Below, in pieces: positions 1 to 11,400 of a DNA stretch of 64,000 nucleotides (within the stretch, counting starts at the first letter, position 1; every line of letters starts with the position of its first letter). The notes under the pieces are model-generated. The model was given only the letters and a program-made list of their open reading frames with translations. It made no database searches and had not been told where the DNA came from. The position numbers were made by a program, and so were the translations under genes. The DNA comes from Cinclus cinclus. Its lineage: Eukaryota; Chordata; Aves; Passeriformes; Cinclidae. Where the stretch lies: the NCBI RefSeq assembly GCF_963662255.1, contig NC_085072.1:5233001-5297000 (forward strand), given 5' to 3'.

Positions 1-2178
1 ATCCAGAATTTTGCATAGCTACATCAAATCCAGGCAAATTTGGGCACGTCGCCTTCCTTCCTTGTCTTCTGTATTGATGGTTTAGACCTCGGGCCATGGG
101 AAGAGGGAATTCCTGTCATTGCAATTTGTGTAGGACAGGCAAGTGTGACAGTGATGCTAAGGGTAGGATGCTCTTAGTCATCCTTACTGGGCATAAAAAA
201 TCCCCTGTTTGATCCATAAATCCTCCTGTTTGACTCCTTTCTTCTCAGATCCTGCTAAAATCAGGATTCCAGAGTCAGCAGCTGGGTATTCCCAAAACCT
301 GTACTCATTAAGACAATTATTATAATTAAGTCTTCTGTTTTCAGGTTTACTTATAGAAGGCAGAAGGGATCTTTTTTTCTCTCTGCAGGTATAATTACAT
401 CTATGTGAACTCAGACTTACTTAATTTAATTTCCCACCAACAGTTTGAGGTTGGCTCAAATGCCTGTTGTCTGCAATGGTGTCAAGAGTGACCTTTGAAA
501 TGTCTGCCTGATACATGTGTTTATGTGCTTAAAGTAATATAAACCACCAGACCTGGGGACCAGGAAAAATTGTTCCTCCAGGTCAGTTGCTAAAAGTCTG
601 TTTGGAGAAGAAAGGCACCCTCTGCCTCTATGCATCACCCAGGAATCATCTGGAACACCCACCCTCCCAGGCCATGGCCAGTGCAGCATCTCTTGGCTTT
701 CTTGCCACCCTTCTGCTTGATGATTGTGGCAGCAGCTAAATTTTTTAGTTTAGACTAACCCTTCTGTCCCCAAGGAGCTGAACAGTGACAGACCTGATGG
801 GCCCTTAAGTTTGGCTGTCACTTCACCAAAGCTCTGGCTGGTATGGCATGTGCTGAGGAGGGATGTGCAAGCCCTGTACATCACTTTGTATGCTGATAAA
901 AACAGGAGAAATAGCACTTGGGATGCACTTGGCACCAGGGATGGGCTGGGCACTTCAGTGCTGTAGAAACCAGTTCCACAACATTTTTTGACATTGTTCA
1001 TACCCTGTTACACCAGGACAGGCTTGGGCCAGATGGTCCAGCACAGTGAGTCATTCCCTGTGAAGGACCAGTTTGTTAAAGGAAATTAAGAGAATTACCT
1101 GGACTGTGTTGAATGCCACTGAGGAGAGCCTGTGGAGAGCTTTGGAAGAGGGCACTTCCCAAACCTTGCTGCAGGGATACCCTTGTACCTGAGGCCACCC
1201 TCAACTCTCGCAAGGATTCCAGCTACAGTAGTTCACCAAAGCTTTGGGAATATTTAGGCTGTTGCCTGGTAGCTGTGGAAGCACAAAGCATGAAGCAGCT
1301 TTTATCCCTTTGGAGACTTCTGCCTGGAGAGCCCCCTCCTCTCCCAGCACAGCACTCAGCAGATGCTTGTGGTGGTTGGGGACATCTCCTGCTGAGCTCC
1401 CATGGGAAGTTATCCTTTGGGTCCGTGCTGGGCTGCACATGCAGCCTGCTTGGCATGGCTCCCTCGTCGTTAGGGCTGCTTTAATCTCCAGGGGGAATTC
1501 TTTTTCCTTGCTAAAGAGCCTCACACATTTCTTTCAAACTACCAGATTAATACCTCGTCTCTGTATTTGGGTGTACAGAGAGTGAAGAAGCCTCAGAAGG
1601 TGAGCCAAGGGCTTGGGGGGAAGCCAGTCTGTCTCAGATCCATGCTAATACTGCTTGGCTGGGCTGGAGCATCAGAGGGACAGCACGGCTGCATGTTGCA
1701 CTCATTTGTTTAGGAAATAAGATCTGCCTTGATGTACTCGATACCATTACATTTGCAGCCTAAAAGCTTCCTTGTACTTAGTTATTTCTAATCTGCTCAA
1801 TTCCCTGGAGTGCACAGCAGCTAAATTGATGGATTCTCTTATCTGGTCTGGCAGGTTTGTTCTAGATACCCTGTGTGTTCAGGAGGTGAGGTCAGCCTGG
1901 CTGGGTGTGCTTGGCGCTGCTGCAGCTTCCTGAGAGCTCTGCTATCTCCATGTGTAGCCCCGGGCTCCAAGGGCAGGGCTGCTGCTTCTGTGCACCCTTG
2001 GGTGCATGAAGACTGCAGCCAGCAGGATTGCCAAGCACAAGGTATAGTCCAAGTGAGCTGAAGGAGGTTTGAAGAAGGAGAAAGACCTCCAGAACAAGGT
2101 TGGGTATGACTCCTCTCCCCTGCCATCAAGAATTCTGATTTTTCATGCATTCCTCTTTGCAGGACCTGCGGAGCAGCC
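1..2178. other. No recognisable gene
   Basis: No open frame in this stretch resembles a known family, and no exon with good splice sites plus a recognisable peptide was found. It may contain the promoter or upstream exons of the let-7 primary transcript that follows on the + strand, but nothing in the sequence marks a start site. Confidence 0.5.
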
Positions 2179-2553
2179 AGTGCCTGGGTAAGGCTCATCC
2201 CAGTGCCTGGATAAGGATCATCTCAGTGCCTGGATAAGGCTCATCTCAGTGCCTGGGTAAGGCTCATCCCAGTACCTGGATAAGGATCATCTTAGTGCCT
2301 GGATAAGGCTCATCCCAGTGCCTGGATAAGGATCATCTTAGTGCCTGGATAAGGCTCATCCCAGTGCCTGGATAAGGCTCATCTCAGTGCCTGGATAAGG
2401 ATCACCTCAGTGCCTGGATAAGGCTCATCCCAGTGCCTGGATAAGGATCACCTCAGTGCCTGGATAAGGCTCATCCCAGTGCCTGGATAAGGATCACCTC
2501 AGTGCCTGGATAAGGATCACCTCAGTGCCTGGATAAGGATCATCCCAGTGCCT
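2179..2553 (+). repeat. 23-bp minisatellite upstream of let-7
   Basis: There are sixteen full copies of a 23-bp unit plus a partial seventeenth. The unit reads agtgcctggataaggctcat followed by ccc. Variants alternate between ggctcat and ggatcat/ggatcac cores and end in ccc, ctc or ctt. The array ends only about 34 bp before the first base of mature let-7k, so it probably lies inside the primary microRNA transcript. Confidence 0.93.
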
Positions 2554-2572
2554 TAGGCTGCCACGGTCCCAA

Positions 2573-2671
2573 GCTGTCCTTGAGGCTGAGGTAGTAGATT
2601 GAATAGTTGTGGAGTCCGGTCCTCCCTCTGAGCTAACTATACAATCTACTGTCTTTCCTAAGGAGACAGTC
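2573..2671 (+). ncRNA. let-7k: let-7k microRNA hairpin
   Basis: A let-7 family hairpin. The 5p mature sequence is at 2587-2608, starting with the let-7 seed TGAGGTAGTAG and then diverging (attgaatagtt), as in chicken let-7k. The complementary 3p arm is at about 2637-2658 (ctatacaatctactg...). A roughly 28-nt loop lies between, and the lower stem extends through gtcctt (5') against aaggagac (3'). The family role is post-transcriptional repression through the seed in Argonaute complexes, driving differentiation timing. Identity rests on remembered mature sequences and on hairpin pairing seen directly. Confidence 0.93.
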
Positions 2672-2762
2672 AGATCTTCAGGTCTGCTCGTCCACTTCTA
2701 CGCCAGTGTGGGGGTAGATGGTGCAAGCAAAGCAAATCCCTGCCTGTGATCCGTCTGTTCTG

Positions 2763-2859
2763 CTCTGTGGAGGTGAGGTAGTAGGTTGTATAGTTTGGTG
2801 GGAGGGATTTGATCCCATTTCAGGTGATAACTATACAGTCTATTGCCTTCCTTAAAGAG
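2763..2859 (+). ncRNA. let-7j: let-7j (let-7a-type) microRNA hairpin
   Basis: This is the second let-7 hairpin, 187 bp downstream of let-7k. The 5p mature sequence at 2774-2795 is identical to let-7a (TGAGGTAGTAGGTTGTATAG, then tt). The 3p arm is at about 2831-2852 (ctatacagtctattgcc...), with pairing continuing into the flanks. The same strand and the spacing indicate one polycistronic primary transcript with let-7k. In chicken the mature let-7a-like member of this pair is called let-7j. By mature sequence alone it could equally be named let-7a. Confidence 0.93.
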
Positions 2860-5034
2860 CAGCAAAACCACTGGAGGAGCTTCTGAGGCATGGCTTCTTT
2901 TGTTGAGGATCCAAAAATGCAGCGTGGCATTGTTAAACAACTCAGTGGGTGTTTCTCTTACAGCATCCAGACTTGCATTCTTCCAGGAATTGCTTCATGC
3001 CTCAGGCACTGGAGCATAGAGCCACCTGCTTCCATGGAACCCAAATCTCTTTAAGGTGCGAGAGACCCAGGAAATGAGTTGGCACAGCAGCTCCCAGTGT
3101 TCAGTTCTGAGGTTTTTTTTGCAGGAGGTGGGCTCAAGTTGCAAAGTATTTAAGTATGTTGATCTTTTCTGGACTGTCCTCAAGTCCGGAGGGGAGCAGA
3201 TTCTGTAGTACGAATGCGACAGATCTGAGCTCATTATTTAGTTTTGTTGTGCCCATTTCTGAAGTTTGGGTTCAGAACCAGACCCAAGGGCAAGCTTAGC
3301 CTGGGTACTCAGAGCCCTGGGAGCTAGTCAGATTTGGCTGGTTGGCCCCTGCTCAGGAGGTGCATTTTGTTTTGGACAAGTTCCCAGCCTGTCCCATGGA
3401 ACAGAGTTAGAGGGTGGTTCTTTCTCATCTGATAATCGCTTCCCAACTGAACTCGCTCACATGCAAACCCTGTGAGGGAAGTTTAGAGCTCTTGGGTATT
3501 TATATAGGCTGAGCCAATGATTCAGACTAAAATTTGTCCTAAAGTAGAGACAGGTAGGGAAGAGACATGAGCCAAAGGGAGCAGATTCTAATCCTTTGGG
3601 GTTCTCACAGGCGCTGTCACCTGGCAGCAGACATGCTTCGGAGCTCTTGCCCTTGGCAAGGGACGGGGAATTGTTCATTCTCCTCTTAGGAGCAGATGGG
3701 ACTATCCCTCTTTTTTCCAGAGTAAGTGGGATCAAGACCACGAGTGGAGCTGTAACACGATCAGGGCTGCTCAGGAAGGACATTTCAGGCCATTATCACG
3801 ACCATCTTACTGCCAGGGAGACTGAGATCCGAGACACCGGGGAGCGAGGGCAAGCAGAGGACACCTTCTCAGATGAAGTGGGAGAGAGAGAGCAAAGAGG
3901 AATTGGAACCCTCAAATTTCACCCTGAGCAAAAGCACAGGGAGAGCCAGCCCTGGCTGCCGGGGCCGTGGGAGTCCCCAAAATGAAGCAGCTCAATCCAG
4001 GCCCCTCTGCTGGGACAGGGCGTAGCTGCAGCAAGGCTGGGACACAGCTGGTGGGTGGGGATGCTGCAGTTCCAAGCGGTGAAGGAATGCAGCCCTCTCT
4101 CCATAAATCTGGCTTTTCAGCAGTCCTGGCGACTTGCTGTGCAAAGCTCAGCTTGGTCCTCTGAGCTGCATTATTATCCTCCAGCTGCTTGCTCAGGGGC
4201 AGGGCTCCTGCCCACAGATGGCTTGGAAGGTACCAAAATAGCACCACAAGCATGGGAACAGGGCAGCATGTCCACTTCATCTGGAGAGGTGTCCCCTGGA
4301 AAAGAGCAGATCCCACACGTCCCACGTGGAATCCATTCAGACCCCTCCATAGCATTGATACTAATGCAGAGGATTTCAAACAGTGGAACTGTGTGAACTG
4401 AAAGCCATGAATAAAATATTACTGGAGATAATCCCTTATGAAAATAAACTTGGTTTGACTTTTTTAAAACAGAGTCTTTTTATTGCCTTGAAGTGAGCTT
4501 GGATGGTAAACTGGGAACTCTGGAGGGGTGGCCACTGTTCCTGACTGACCAAAATCCTGGGTGAAAAAAGCCACAAGATGAGGATGTGAGGCAGACTGAG
4601 TTGGTCAAGCAGCTGCGTTGGCTGTCAGCAGGTGCTTTCCTGACAAAAATTTTCAGCACAACTCCTGCACGTAGCCCAGTCTGCTTCCTCACCCTCAGTC
4701 AGCTCAAGGGCTGCAGGTTGGGCTTCCCTCTGTCCTGTATAGTTGTCGTTATAAACATGTTTATAATATTTATATAAGTAAGAGGAGAACACAGAGACTT
4801 CCAGGATCCACCATCCCAAATAAATCTCATCAAGGGATAAGAAACCAGCCCAGGTAATGTTTAATTGCTTCAGTGCATCCTGGCACAAAGGAAAAGAGCA
4901 GCTTTGTCCAGGAGGAGGGTGACGAGCCTGGCTGAGCTTACAGCCATGGATATGTGGGACACCCACTGGCCAGGATCCCACAGCACATGGCACTGGGGCT
5001 AGGCACATCATCCCTGACCACAGTGGCAGGGAGG
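2860..5034. other. Non-coding stretch after let-7 with + strand poly(A) signals
   Basis: No protein-coding exon was recognised. On the + strand, AATAAA-type hexamers occur in aatgaataaaatatt-like sequence near 4410 and again near 4443 (gaaaataaac). They could mark the end of the let-7 primary transcript, about 1.6 kb after the second hairpin. An opposing minus-strand AATAAA (tttatt near 4478) lies just beyond. Confidence 0.35.
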
Positions 5035-6528
5035 AATAGGCACCTTCTTTTAGCAAAAAGCAGTCAGGAAGCAGGATCAAGAAAGGTGAATCCTCCCCAA
5101 ACCCTCACAGGACATTGTGGAATGAGAGCACTTTCAGCCCAAACACTGAGGGAATACTTGGAAGCTGGATGGACCTGGCAGCAGCATGGCCCCAAATGCA
5201 AATACCCAGCAGGGTCTGTGTGCTCACCCCAACCTTGCTGACCCAGTGCATTCACGGGACGTTCAGGAGCTGAAGCAAAGGAGCCTCCTCTCACTGCAGC
5301 AGCAGCAGCAGCAGCAGCAAACACCTCCCTGTCCCTGCTGCAAACAGGCCAGGGATGGAGGGAACCAAGCAGGTGAGGCTCCTAAGGAAGCCAGGCCTCA
5401 TAAACACCACAAATCCCAGCACTGAACCCAAGTCAGCCCAGCTGAAGGTTAATCCCTTCTCCTCCTCCCAGCACACAGGGCCGTGGGCCCGTAAGAACCT
5501 GGCAGAAGCTTTGCCAGGGTCACCGCAGTGGCAGAGTCCCCTTAATGCCAAGCCCAGAAATGGAGTGGAAATGCTGCAAAAGTCTCCCTTGAATGTTTTG
5601 CGTCCTCCCCTGTGCACCACACCAAGCCCTGCCCTTGCCAAAAGGCCCAAATTCAGGATGGAGCCAAGCCCCCAAATGGCCGTGTGGGCAGGCTGAGCCC
5701 CGCTGTCCTGGGCAGCAGGGCAAGAGGAAAGCGGATTTCCTTCTGGGTTGGAGTTTTCTGCTGCAAGGAACTCTATAAATAGGTCCTTGCACAACAGCAA
5801 CAGCCTGTCTCCACAAGTCACAACCTTCAGGAAAACAAAACTCTTCTACAAAAAAGAGTTTTCACAAGGTTCATAGCCCCACACCAGGGATAAAACACCT
5901 AACTCCTGGAATTATGGTGGTGGCTGTCCATCAGCAGCACCCCTGTGCCTCCGTGGCTCTCAGCAGGGTGGGGGATGCAGCACTGCAAAAAATCAAAAAA
6001 TGAGGGTTTGCCCTGATGAGTGCCCTGATCTTGCTGCGGGGAGAAATGTTTTTCTGCTCTTTGTAGTGTCTGTAGGGAACTTCCAGGGAATGGTACACTG
6101 TTCTTCACGCAGATGCAAACCCAGAGGAGCTCCTGAAATGCTCTTGCAGCTCCGAGCCCTCTCCCCTGACACGGGTGAGGAGCAGCCTCTGGGGCTGTAT
6201 TTTCATCATGTGTCCATAAGGCAGGGATGGATTTCTGCCCCGAAGGCAGCTCGGCAGCAGGAGCTCAGCCTGCTCCCAGAGCGTGCAGCAGCTTTAAAAA
6301 GAAGGAGGCTCTTTCTAACCTGATTCTTAACTACACCTGAAGCTGGCGATTAAATAAAGCTCAGAAGTGCGGGCAGGGTGTGCGGGGCGAGTTGAGCTGC
6401 CCAGTTCTCAGCGGTGCCTCTCCCAGTGCCATCTGCTGGTCACTGCCTGGCTGGGCTGGGCTGGCCGGTGACCTCAGAGCACCCCGCAGGACAGCGGGGT
6501 TCCTGCAGGACAGCTGGTGCTGCAGGGC
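5035..6528. repeat. Segmental duplication block 1, PI16-side copy
   Basis: This block recurs at 18543-20036 at a constant offset of 13508 bp. Only a few substitutions were seen by eye (for example gctggatgg versus gctgggtgg, and ccagggata versus ctagggata). It includes a short (CAG)n tract at about 5297-5319. No coding exon was recognised, and the open frames in it have no family resemblance. The borders are sharp on both sides. Confidence 0.92.
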
Positions 6529-7454
6529 TCCTGCAGCAGGGCTTTGGGAGAAGGGAAATGTGGAGCTGCAGGGCAGCTTTGCTGGGAAAAGCAGGGGCAG
6601 GAGGATGGGGAATAGCAAAAGACAAAGTCAGACACAAGCATCACTCCAGTGCTGATTCTGTGCTAAACACAGAATCTGGGGATCTACACTTGTGTTTAAG
6701 TTGTTTTTCTGTGCTGCAAAGTTGAAATTGTGTGTGTTTATGGTGTGAGAGGCTTGTGCTGGGTTTCCTAAGACGGGGAAGAAGAAGAAGAAGTGTTCCA
6801 GCCATAGTTTTTATTTCTTTTTTTGCTTTCAGCTTTTTTTCTCTTGCTTCCCTTGCCCAAGAATTCCTGGTGGGGACACATTTTTACTTTACACTCAGCT
6901 GGATGCTCAAGAAAAATTCCCTACGTCATCCTCAATCCCCATGGCTTCCTGCTGCTTTTACACAGGTTTTAAAACATTAAGTTACACCCTTACAATAAGC
7001 AGCGTGTGGATGCCTTTGGAAAGCCAAAAAACCCCTTCAGGACCCACAGAAGTCATGTTGTCTTTTAGCAATTCTATGTAAGCACATAATTAAGAGCATT
7101 TTACAGGTATTATAAGTAGCTCCCAGTTGTCCAGATTCCCCAGAGAGTGAACAGACTTTCACAACAGGATTTATTCAGTGCATGCTCTGGGGATGCACCA
7201 GATAGAGCAGCAGTGGAGGATCTGAATAATGGACTTCAGGTCATCCTCCACCTCATCTGTAAGAAATGAAGGGTTGCAATGACCAGAGAAGGAGCTGTAT
7301 CTCCCCATTAACTTCCTTCCACCTGTCTGCAAAGCTTGTCACATAACACATCACAGATTTAACACACCTGACTGGGAATCCTCAGGTGAAGGGAGGAGAG
7401 ACTTGGGGTAACAAAACGCAGTGGCCCAGACAATACCAGTGGTCCTGCAACAGG
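6529..7454. other. Unique spacer missing from the duplicate
   Basis: This is the part of the duplicated unit that the 18-22 kb copy lacks: the copy jumps from its 20036 directly to sequence matching about 7455. A minus-strand AATAAA (tttatt at about 7170) is a candidate poly(A) signal for PI16, which would give a 3' UTR of roughly 1.25 kb. No gene is visible. Confidence 0.4.
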
Positions 7455-7547
7455 CCCAGGAGCCACCAATAACCTCTAACAATGTCACCTGTATCTCTGG
7501 AGCTCAGATTGTACCAACACACCTGGGGACTCATTCTCCTTGAGCGC

Positions 7548-7596
<49 letters not shown>

Positions 7597-8152
7597 GTTA
7601 CACATAAAGCAGGATCTGTATCTAAATTCAAATACACTGAAATGATGCAATGGATGAAGCCATGCAGGGAAAAGTTACATGAAGGAGCTGATGGCCTCTG
7701 TCAGCTCTGAAGGTTTCTCTTCTGTGCGTGCACACGGGTGCAGGCACACGCGTAAAAGAAATCTGTGGCATTGGAGTAACTGAGGAATGGGCCATGTGCC
7801 AGAGAGCAAGAGAGAGGGAGGGGGAGAGAGGGAGGGGGCAAGTGCTGCAGAGTGTGAGGAGGAGAGGGGGGAACACCTGGGTAGTACTGGCCAGAGCTGC
7901 ACCAGAACCAGGAGGAAACAGAGATCCTCCAAACAGCCACTCTATTTGGACAAGATGGGAAAGAGATAAAACTTGTCCACAACTGAAAGAAACATACTGG
8001 GAGGGAAAAGAGCATTTCTGCTGGAAACTCATCCTGACAATCACCAAAGCCAACCACCATGTCTCACTGTCCCCAGGTCACCCTTTTGTCCCTGTCATGC
8101 TGTGGCAGGGCCTGCCAGCCATATGGGACTGTGGGTGCATGGGAGAGCTCAA
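7455..8152. repeat. Segmental duplication block 2, PI16-side copy
   Basis: This matches 20037-20722. The first about 50 bp align loosely; from about 7503 onward the two copies are nearly identical apart from the length of the CA tract and scattered single-base changes. It probably lies within the PI16 3' UTR or just 3' of it. The match stops abruptly after agctcaacacttcc. Confidence 0.88.
7546..7594. repeat. (CA)n microsatellite
   Basis: Near-perfect CA dinucleotide run of about 45 bp. The duplicate copy at about 20129-20152 is roughly half as long. Confidence 0.95.
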
Positions 8153-8437
8153 CACTTCCAGCCTGGAAATGGAACAGAAGCCAGGGAAAAGGAGAAGCAT
8201 CCAGGTCACCAGCATTATGGCAAACACCCTCCTGCCCTCAGGTCTCCTCAGGAAGGGGACAAAGTTCCCTCGGGACTGCCGGCTGCCCTTGGCTCACGGG
8301 GGCTGCAGCAGAGAAGGCAGCGTAAGGAGGGAGCGTGGGAAATGTCCAAGGAGTCTCCTGAGCCTACCAGGGCTGTGGAACAACCAGCGCTGACAAAAGC
8401 CTTGGTGAGGGGTGCAGGGACAGCTGAGGAAGACCCT

Positions 8438-11400
8438 TCAGAGCAGAAGGCCCACCAGGATGGCACTGGGGAGGAGGAGGGGCGAAAGCCCCAAGCAGAT
8501 TCTGTGGACTCCATCTTTGGGCAGATCCACACTTGTCTGGTCCGAGTTTGTCTCCAGTTCTTCTGTGTCCAGGGCACCTGCTGGAAGAAGAGAGGAAAAT
8601 GTGTGGTTAGAGGGAAGATCTGGAAGAAGAGAACCTACCACTCATGCAGGTGTGCCATGATGTGCCCCGAGGCACTGTGAGGCAGCAGAGCTCTGATCCA
8701 GGGAAGCTGTGAATTAGTGGGAGCAGGCTGTGAATGGGACCATGCTTCAGGGACATCCAACCAGCCCCTCAGGGTTAGAGAAAAGAGTGAGGAAAAGTCT
8801 TGGTGCCACATACAAGAGGAGGATCCAAAGGACCAGTCTGACACTGCTCCTCCCAAGCCCTCTCCATGCTGCTTGGGGATCCCTGAGTGTCTGAGTGTCC
8901 ATGCCAGGACAAACTCCACGGTTGCCTTACCTGAGAGAGAGGTCTGGAAATGGGGGCTCGGCCCTTTTTTGTCTTTGGAGGATGATGTTAAGCGCAAGAA
9001 CGTGGGCTCTTCAGGGCTGAGGACCACTGACTTGGAGGGGGTTATGAGCTCAGCTCTATTGAAACCTAACTTCATCTCTGGAACAGCTTGGCTGGGGGAT
9101 GGAGATGGACTGGAAAAGGCTGATTTCTCTTTCCCATCCTCTTTGACACCTTTGTTTGTTTCTGGGACTGATCTGGGGCTGAAGGCTGTGCCCATGCTTT
9201 CCAATAAGGCTGGATCCTCTGTAGTGAAGGAGCTAAGAGGATCTCCAGTGTCTGCCTCTGGAGATACTTTATAAACTGGGTCTAAGGTGGGCTCAAAGGA
9301 AGGAGTGATCCCAGTTGCCTCAGTAGGATCAGTTCTGTCTGGTTGTGGCTTTGTGGTTGTGGCAGTTTTCAGCTGTGTCTTTGCTGTTGTGGCAGGTGCT
9401 AGTGTTGTAGCAGCAGGTGTTGGCTTGGCTGTTGTGGTGGCAGATGTTGGCATTTTGGGCGTTGGTTTGGCTGTGGCTGTAGCAAGTTTTGGCTTAGCTG
9501 CTGTTGGGGTGGGTTTTGCTGTGGTGGGTGTTGGCTTGGCCACAGTTGTGGTTGTTTTTGGCTTGGCTGTAGGGGTGGTTGCGGTGGGGTTTGGTGTGGT
9601 GGGTGTTGGTTTGGTGGTAGTGGTGGTTGTGGTGGGTTTTGGGGGGGTGGATGTGGTCTTGGTGGCAGTGGTGGTTGTTGGCTTAGTGGCAGTGGTTGTT
9701 AGGGTGGGCTTTGGCGTGGTGGGTGTTGACTTGGTCATAGCTGTGGCGGGCTTTGGCTTGGCTGCAGTGCTGGTGGCTGCTGGCACGGTGGGTTTTGGCC
9801 TGGCTGGGGTTGTTGTTGGGAACATGCTGGCAGGTTTTGTCTTGGCTGTGCTGAAGGGTGCCTGTGCTGGGGGTTTGGGCTTGGCTGTGGTTGGCAGTGT
9901 GGCTGTGGGTGGTGGCTTGGCTGTGGTTGAGGTTGGAAGTGTGGTTGTAGGTTTTGGCTTGGCTGTGGTACACACTGATTTTGTGGGTTCAGGTTTTGCT
10001 GTGGTGGACATTGGTGTGGGGTCAGGTTTGGCTGTGGTGTGTACTGGTGTGGGTTCAGATTTGCCTGTGGTGTGGACTGGTGCTGTGGGCTCTGGTTTGG
10101 CTGTGGGCTCTGGTTTGGCTGTGGCTGTGGGCTCTGGTTTGTCTGTGGGCTCTGGTTTGGCTGTGGCTGTGGGCTCTGGTTTGGCTGTGGGTTCTGGTTT
10201 GTCTGTGGGCTCTGGTTTGGCTGTGGCTGTGGGTTCTGGTTTGTCTGTGGGCTCTGGTTTGGCTGTGGCTGTGGGCTCTGGTTTGGCTGTGGGTTCTGGT
10301 TTGGCTGTGGGCTCTGGTTTGGCTGTGGCTGTGGGCTCTGGTTTGGCTGTGGGCTCTGGTTTGGCTGTGGCTGTGGGTTCTGGTTTGTCTGTGGGCTCTG
10401 GTTTGGCTGTGGCTGTGGGCTCTGGTTTGGCTGTGGGCTCTGGTTTGGCTGTGGCTGTGGGCTCTGGTTTGGCTGTGGGTTCTGGTTTGGCTGTGGCTGT
10501 GGGTTCTGGTTTGGCTGTGGGTTCTGGTTTGGCTGTGGCTGTGGGCTCTGGTTTGGCTGTGGGCTCTGGTTTGGCTGTGGCTGTGGGTTCTGGTTTGGCT
10601 GTGGGCTCTGGTTTGGCTGTGGGCTCTGGTTTGGCTGTGGCTGTGGGTTCTGGTGTGGCTGTGGCTGTGGGTTCTGGTTTGGCTGTGGCTGTGGGCTCTG
10701 GTTTGGCTGTGGGTTCTGGTTTGGCTGTGGCTGTGGGTTCTGGTTTGGCTGTGGCTGTGGGCTCTGGTTTGGCTGTGGGTTCTGGTTTGGCTGTGGCTGT
10801 GGGCTCTGGTTTGGCTGTGGCTGTGGGCTCTGGTTTGGCTGTGGGTTCTGGTTTGGCTGTGGCTGTGGGCTCTGGTTTGGCTGTGGCTGTGGGTTCTGGT
10901 TTGGCTGTGGGTTCTGGTTTGGCTGTGGGCTCTGGTTTGGCTGTGGCTGTGGGTTCTGGTGTGGCTGTGGCTGTGGGTTCTGGTTTGGCTGTGGGTTCTG
11001 GTTTGGCTGTGGCTGTGGGCTCTGGTTTGGCTGTGGGCTCTGGTTTGGCTGTGGCTGTGGGCTCTGGTTTGGCTGTGGGCTCTGGTTTGGCTGTGGCTGT
11101 GGGCTCTGGTGTGGCTGTGGCTGTGGGTTCTGGTTTGGCTGTGGCTGTGGGCTCTGGTTTGGCTGTGGCTGGGGTGGATGGCCTTGCCTTTGTTGTCACA
11201 GAGGCCGGAGTGGTCTCTTCTACAACGAGTTCTGGTGAGAGATGAAAAGTGCTGTGGGTTAGGGCTGGCTCAGCTGACCTCACTGGATCCCCTGCACTGA
11301 GCAGGACCAGCAGAAACCAGTGAGGGGCTGAAACAGCAGCTGACCCCTCTCAGGTCACTCTGGGCTATACCCCACTCTGGGGATCCCAACCTGGACACAT

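Noticed and set aside
2179..2553. CRISPR-like array
   Set aside because: The units abut without spacers and the host is a vertebrate; it is a minisatellite.
5186..5425. Small + strand frame with a polyglutamine run (also at 18694-18933)
   Set aside because: The Gln run is a (CAG)n microsatellite in duplicated non-coding DNA; no family match.
7382..7591. Frame with a Cys-Val-Cys-Val run
   Set aside because: Translation of the CA microsatellite.
9287..11300. Long + strand open frames (up to 652 aa) opposite the PI16 stalk
   Set aside because: Gly/Val/Leu or Trp/Leu or Cys/Gly repeats arise from reading the VNTR on the other strand and in shifted frames. No splice sites or family match; the minus frame joins a proper CAP gene.
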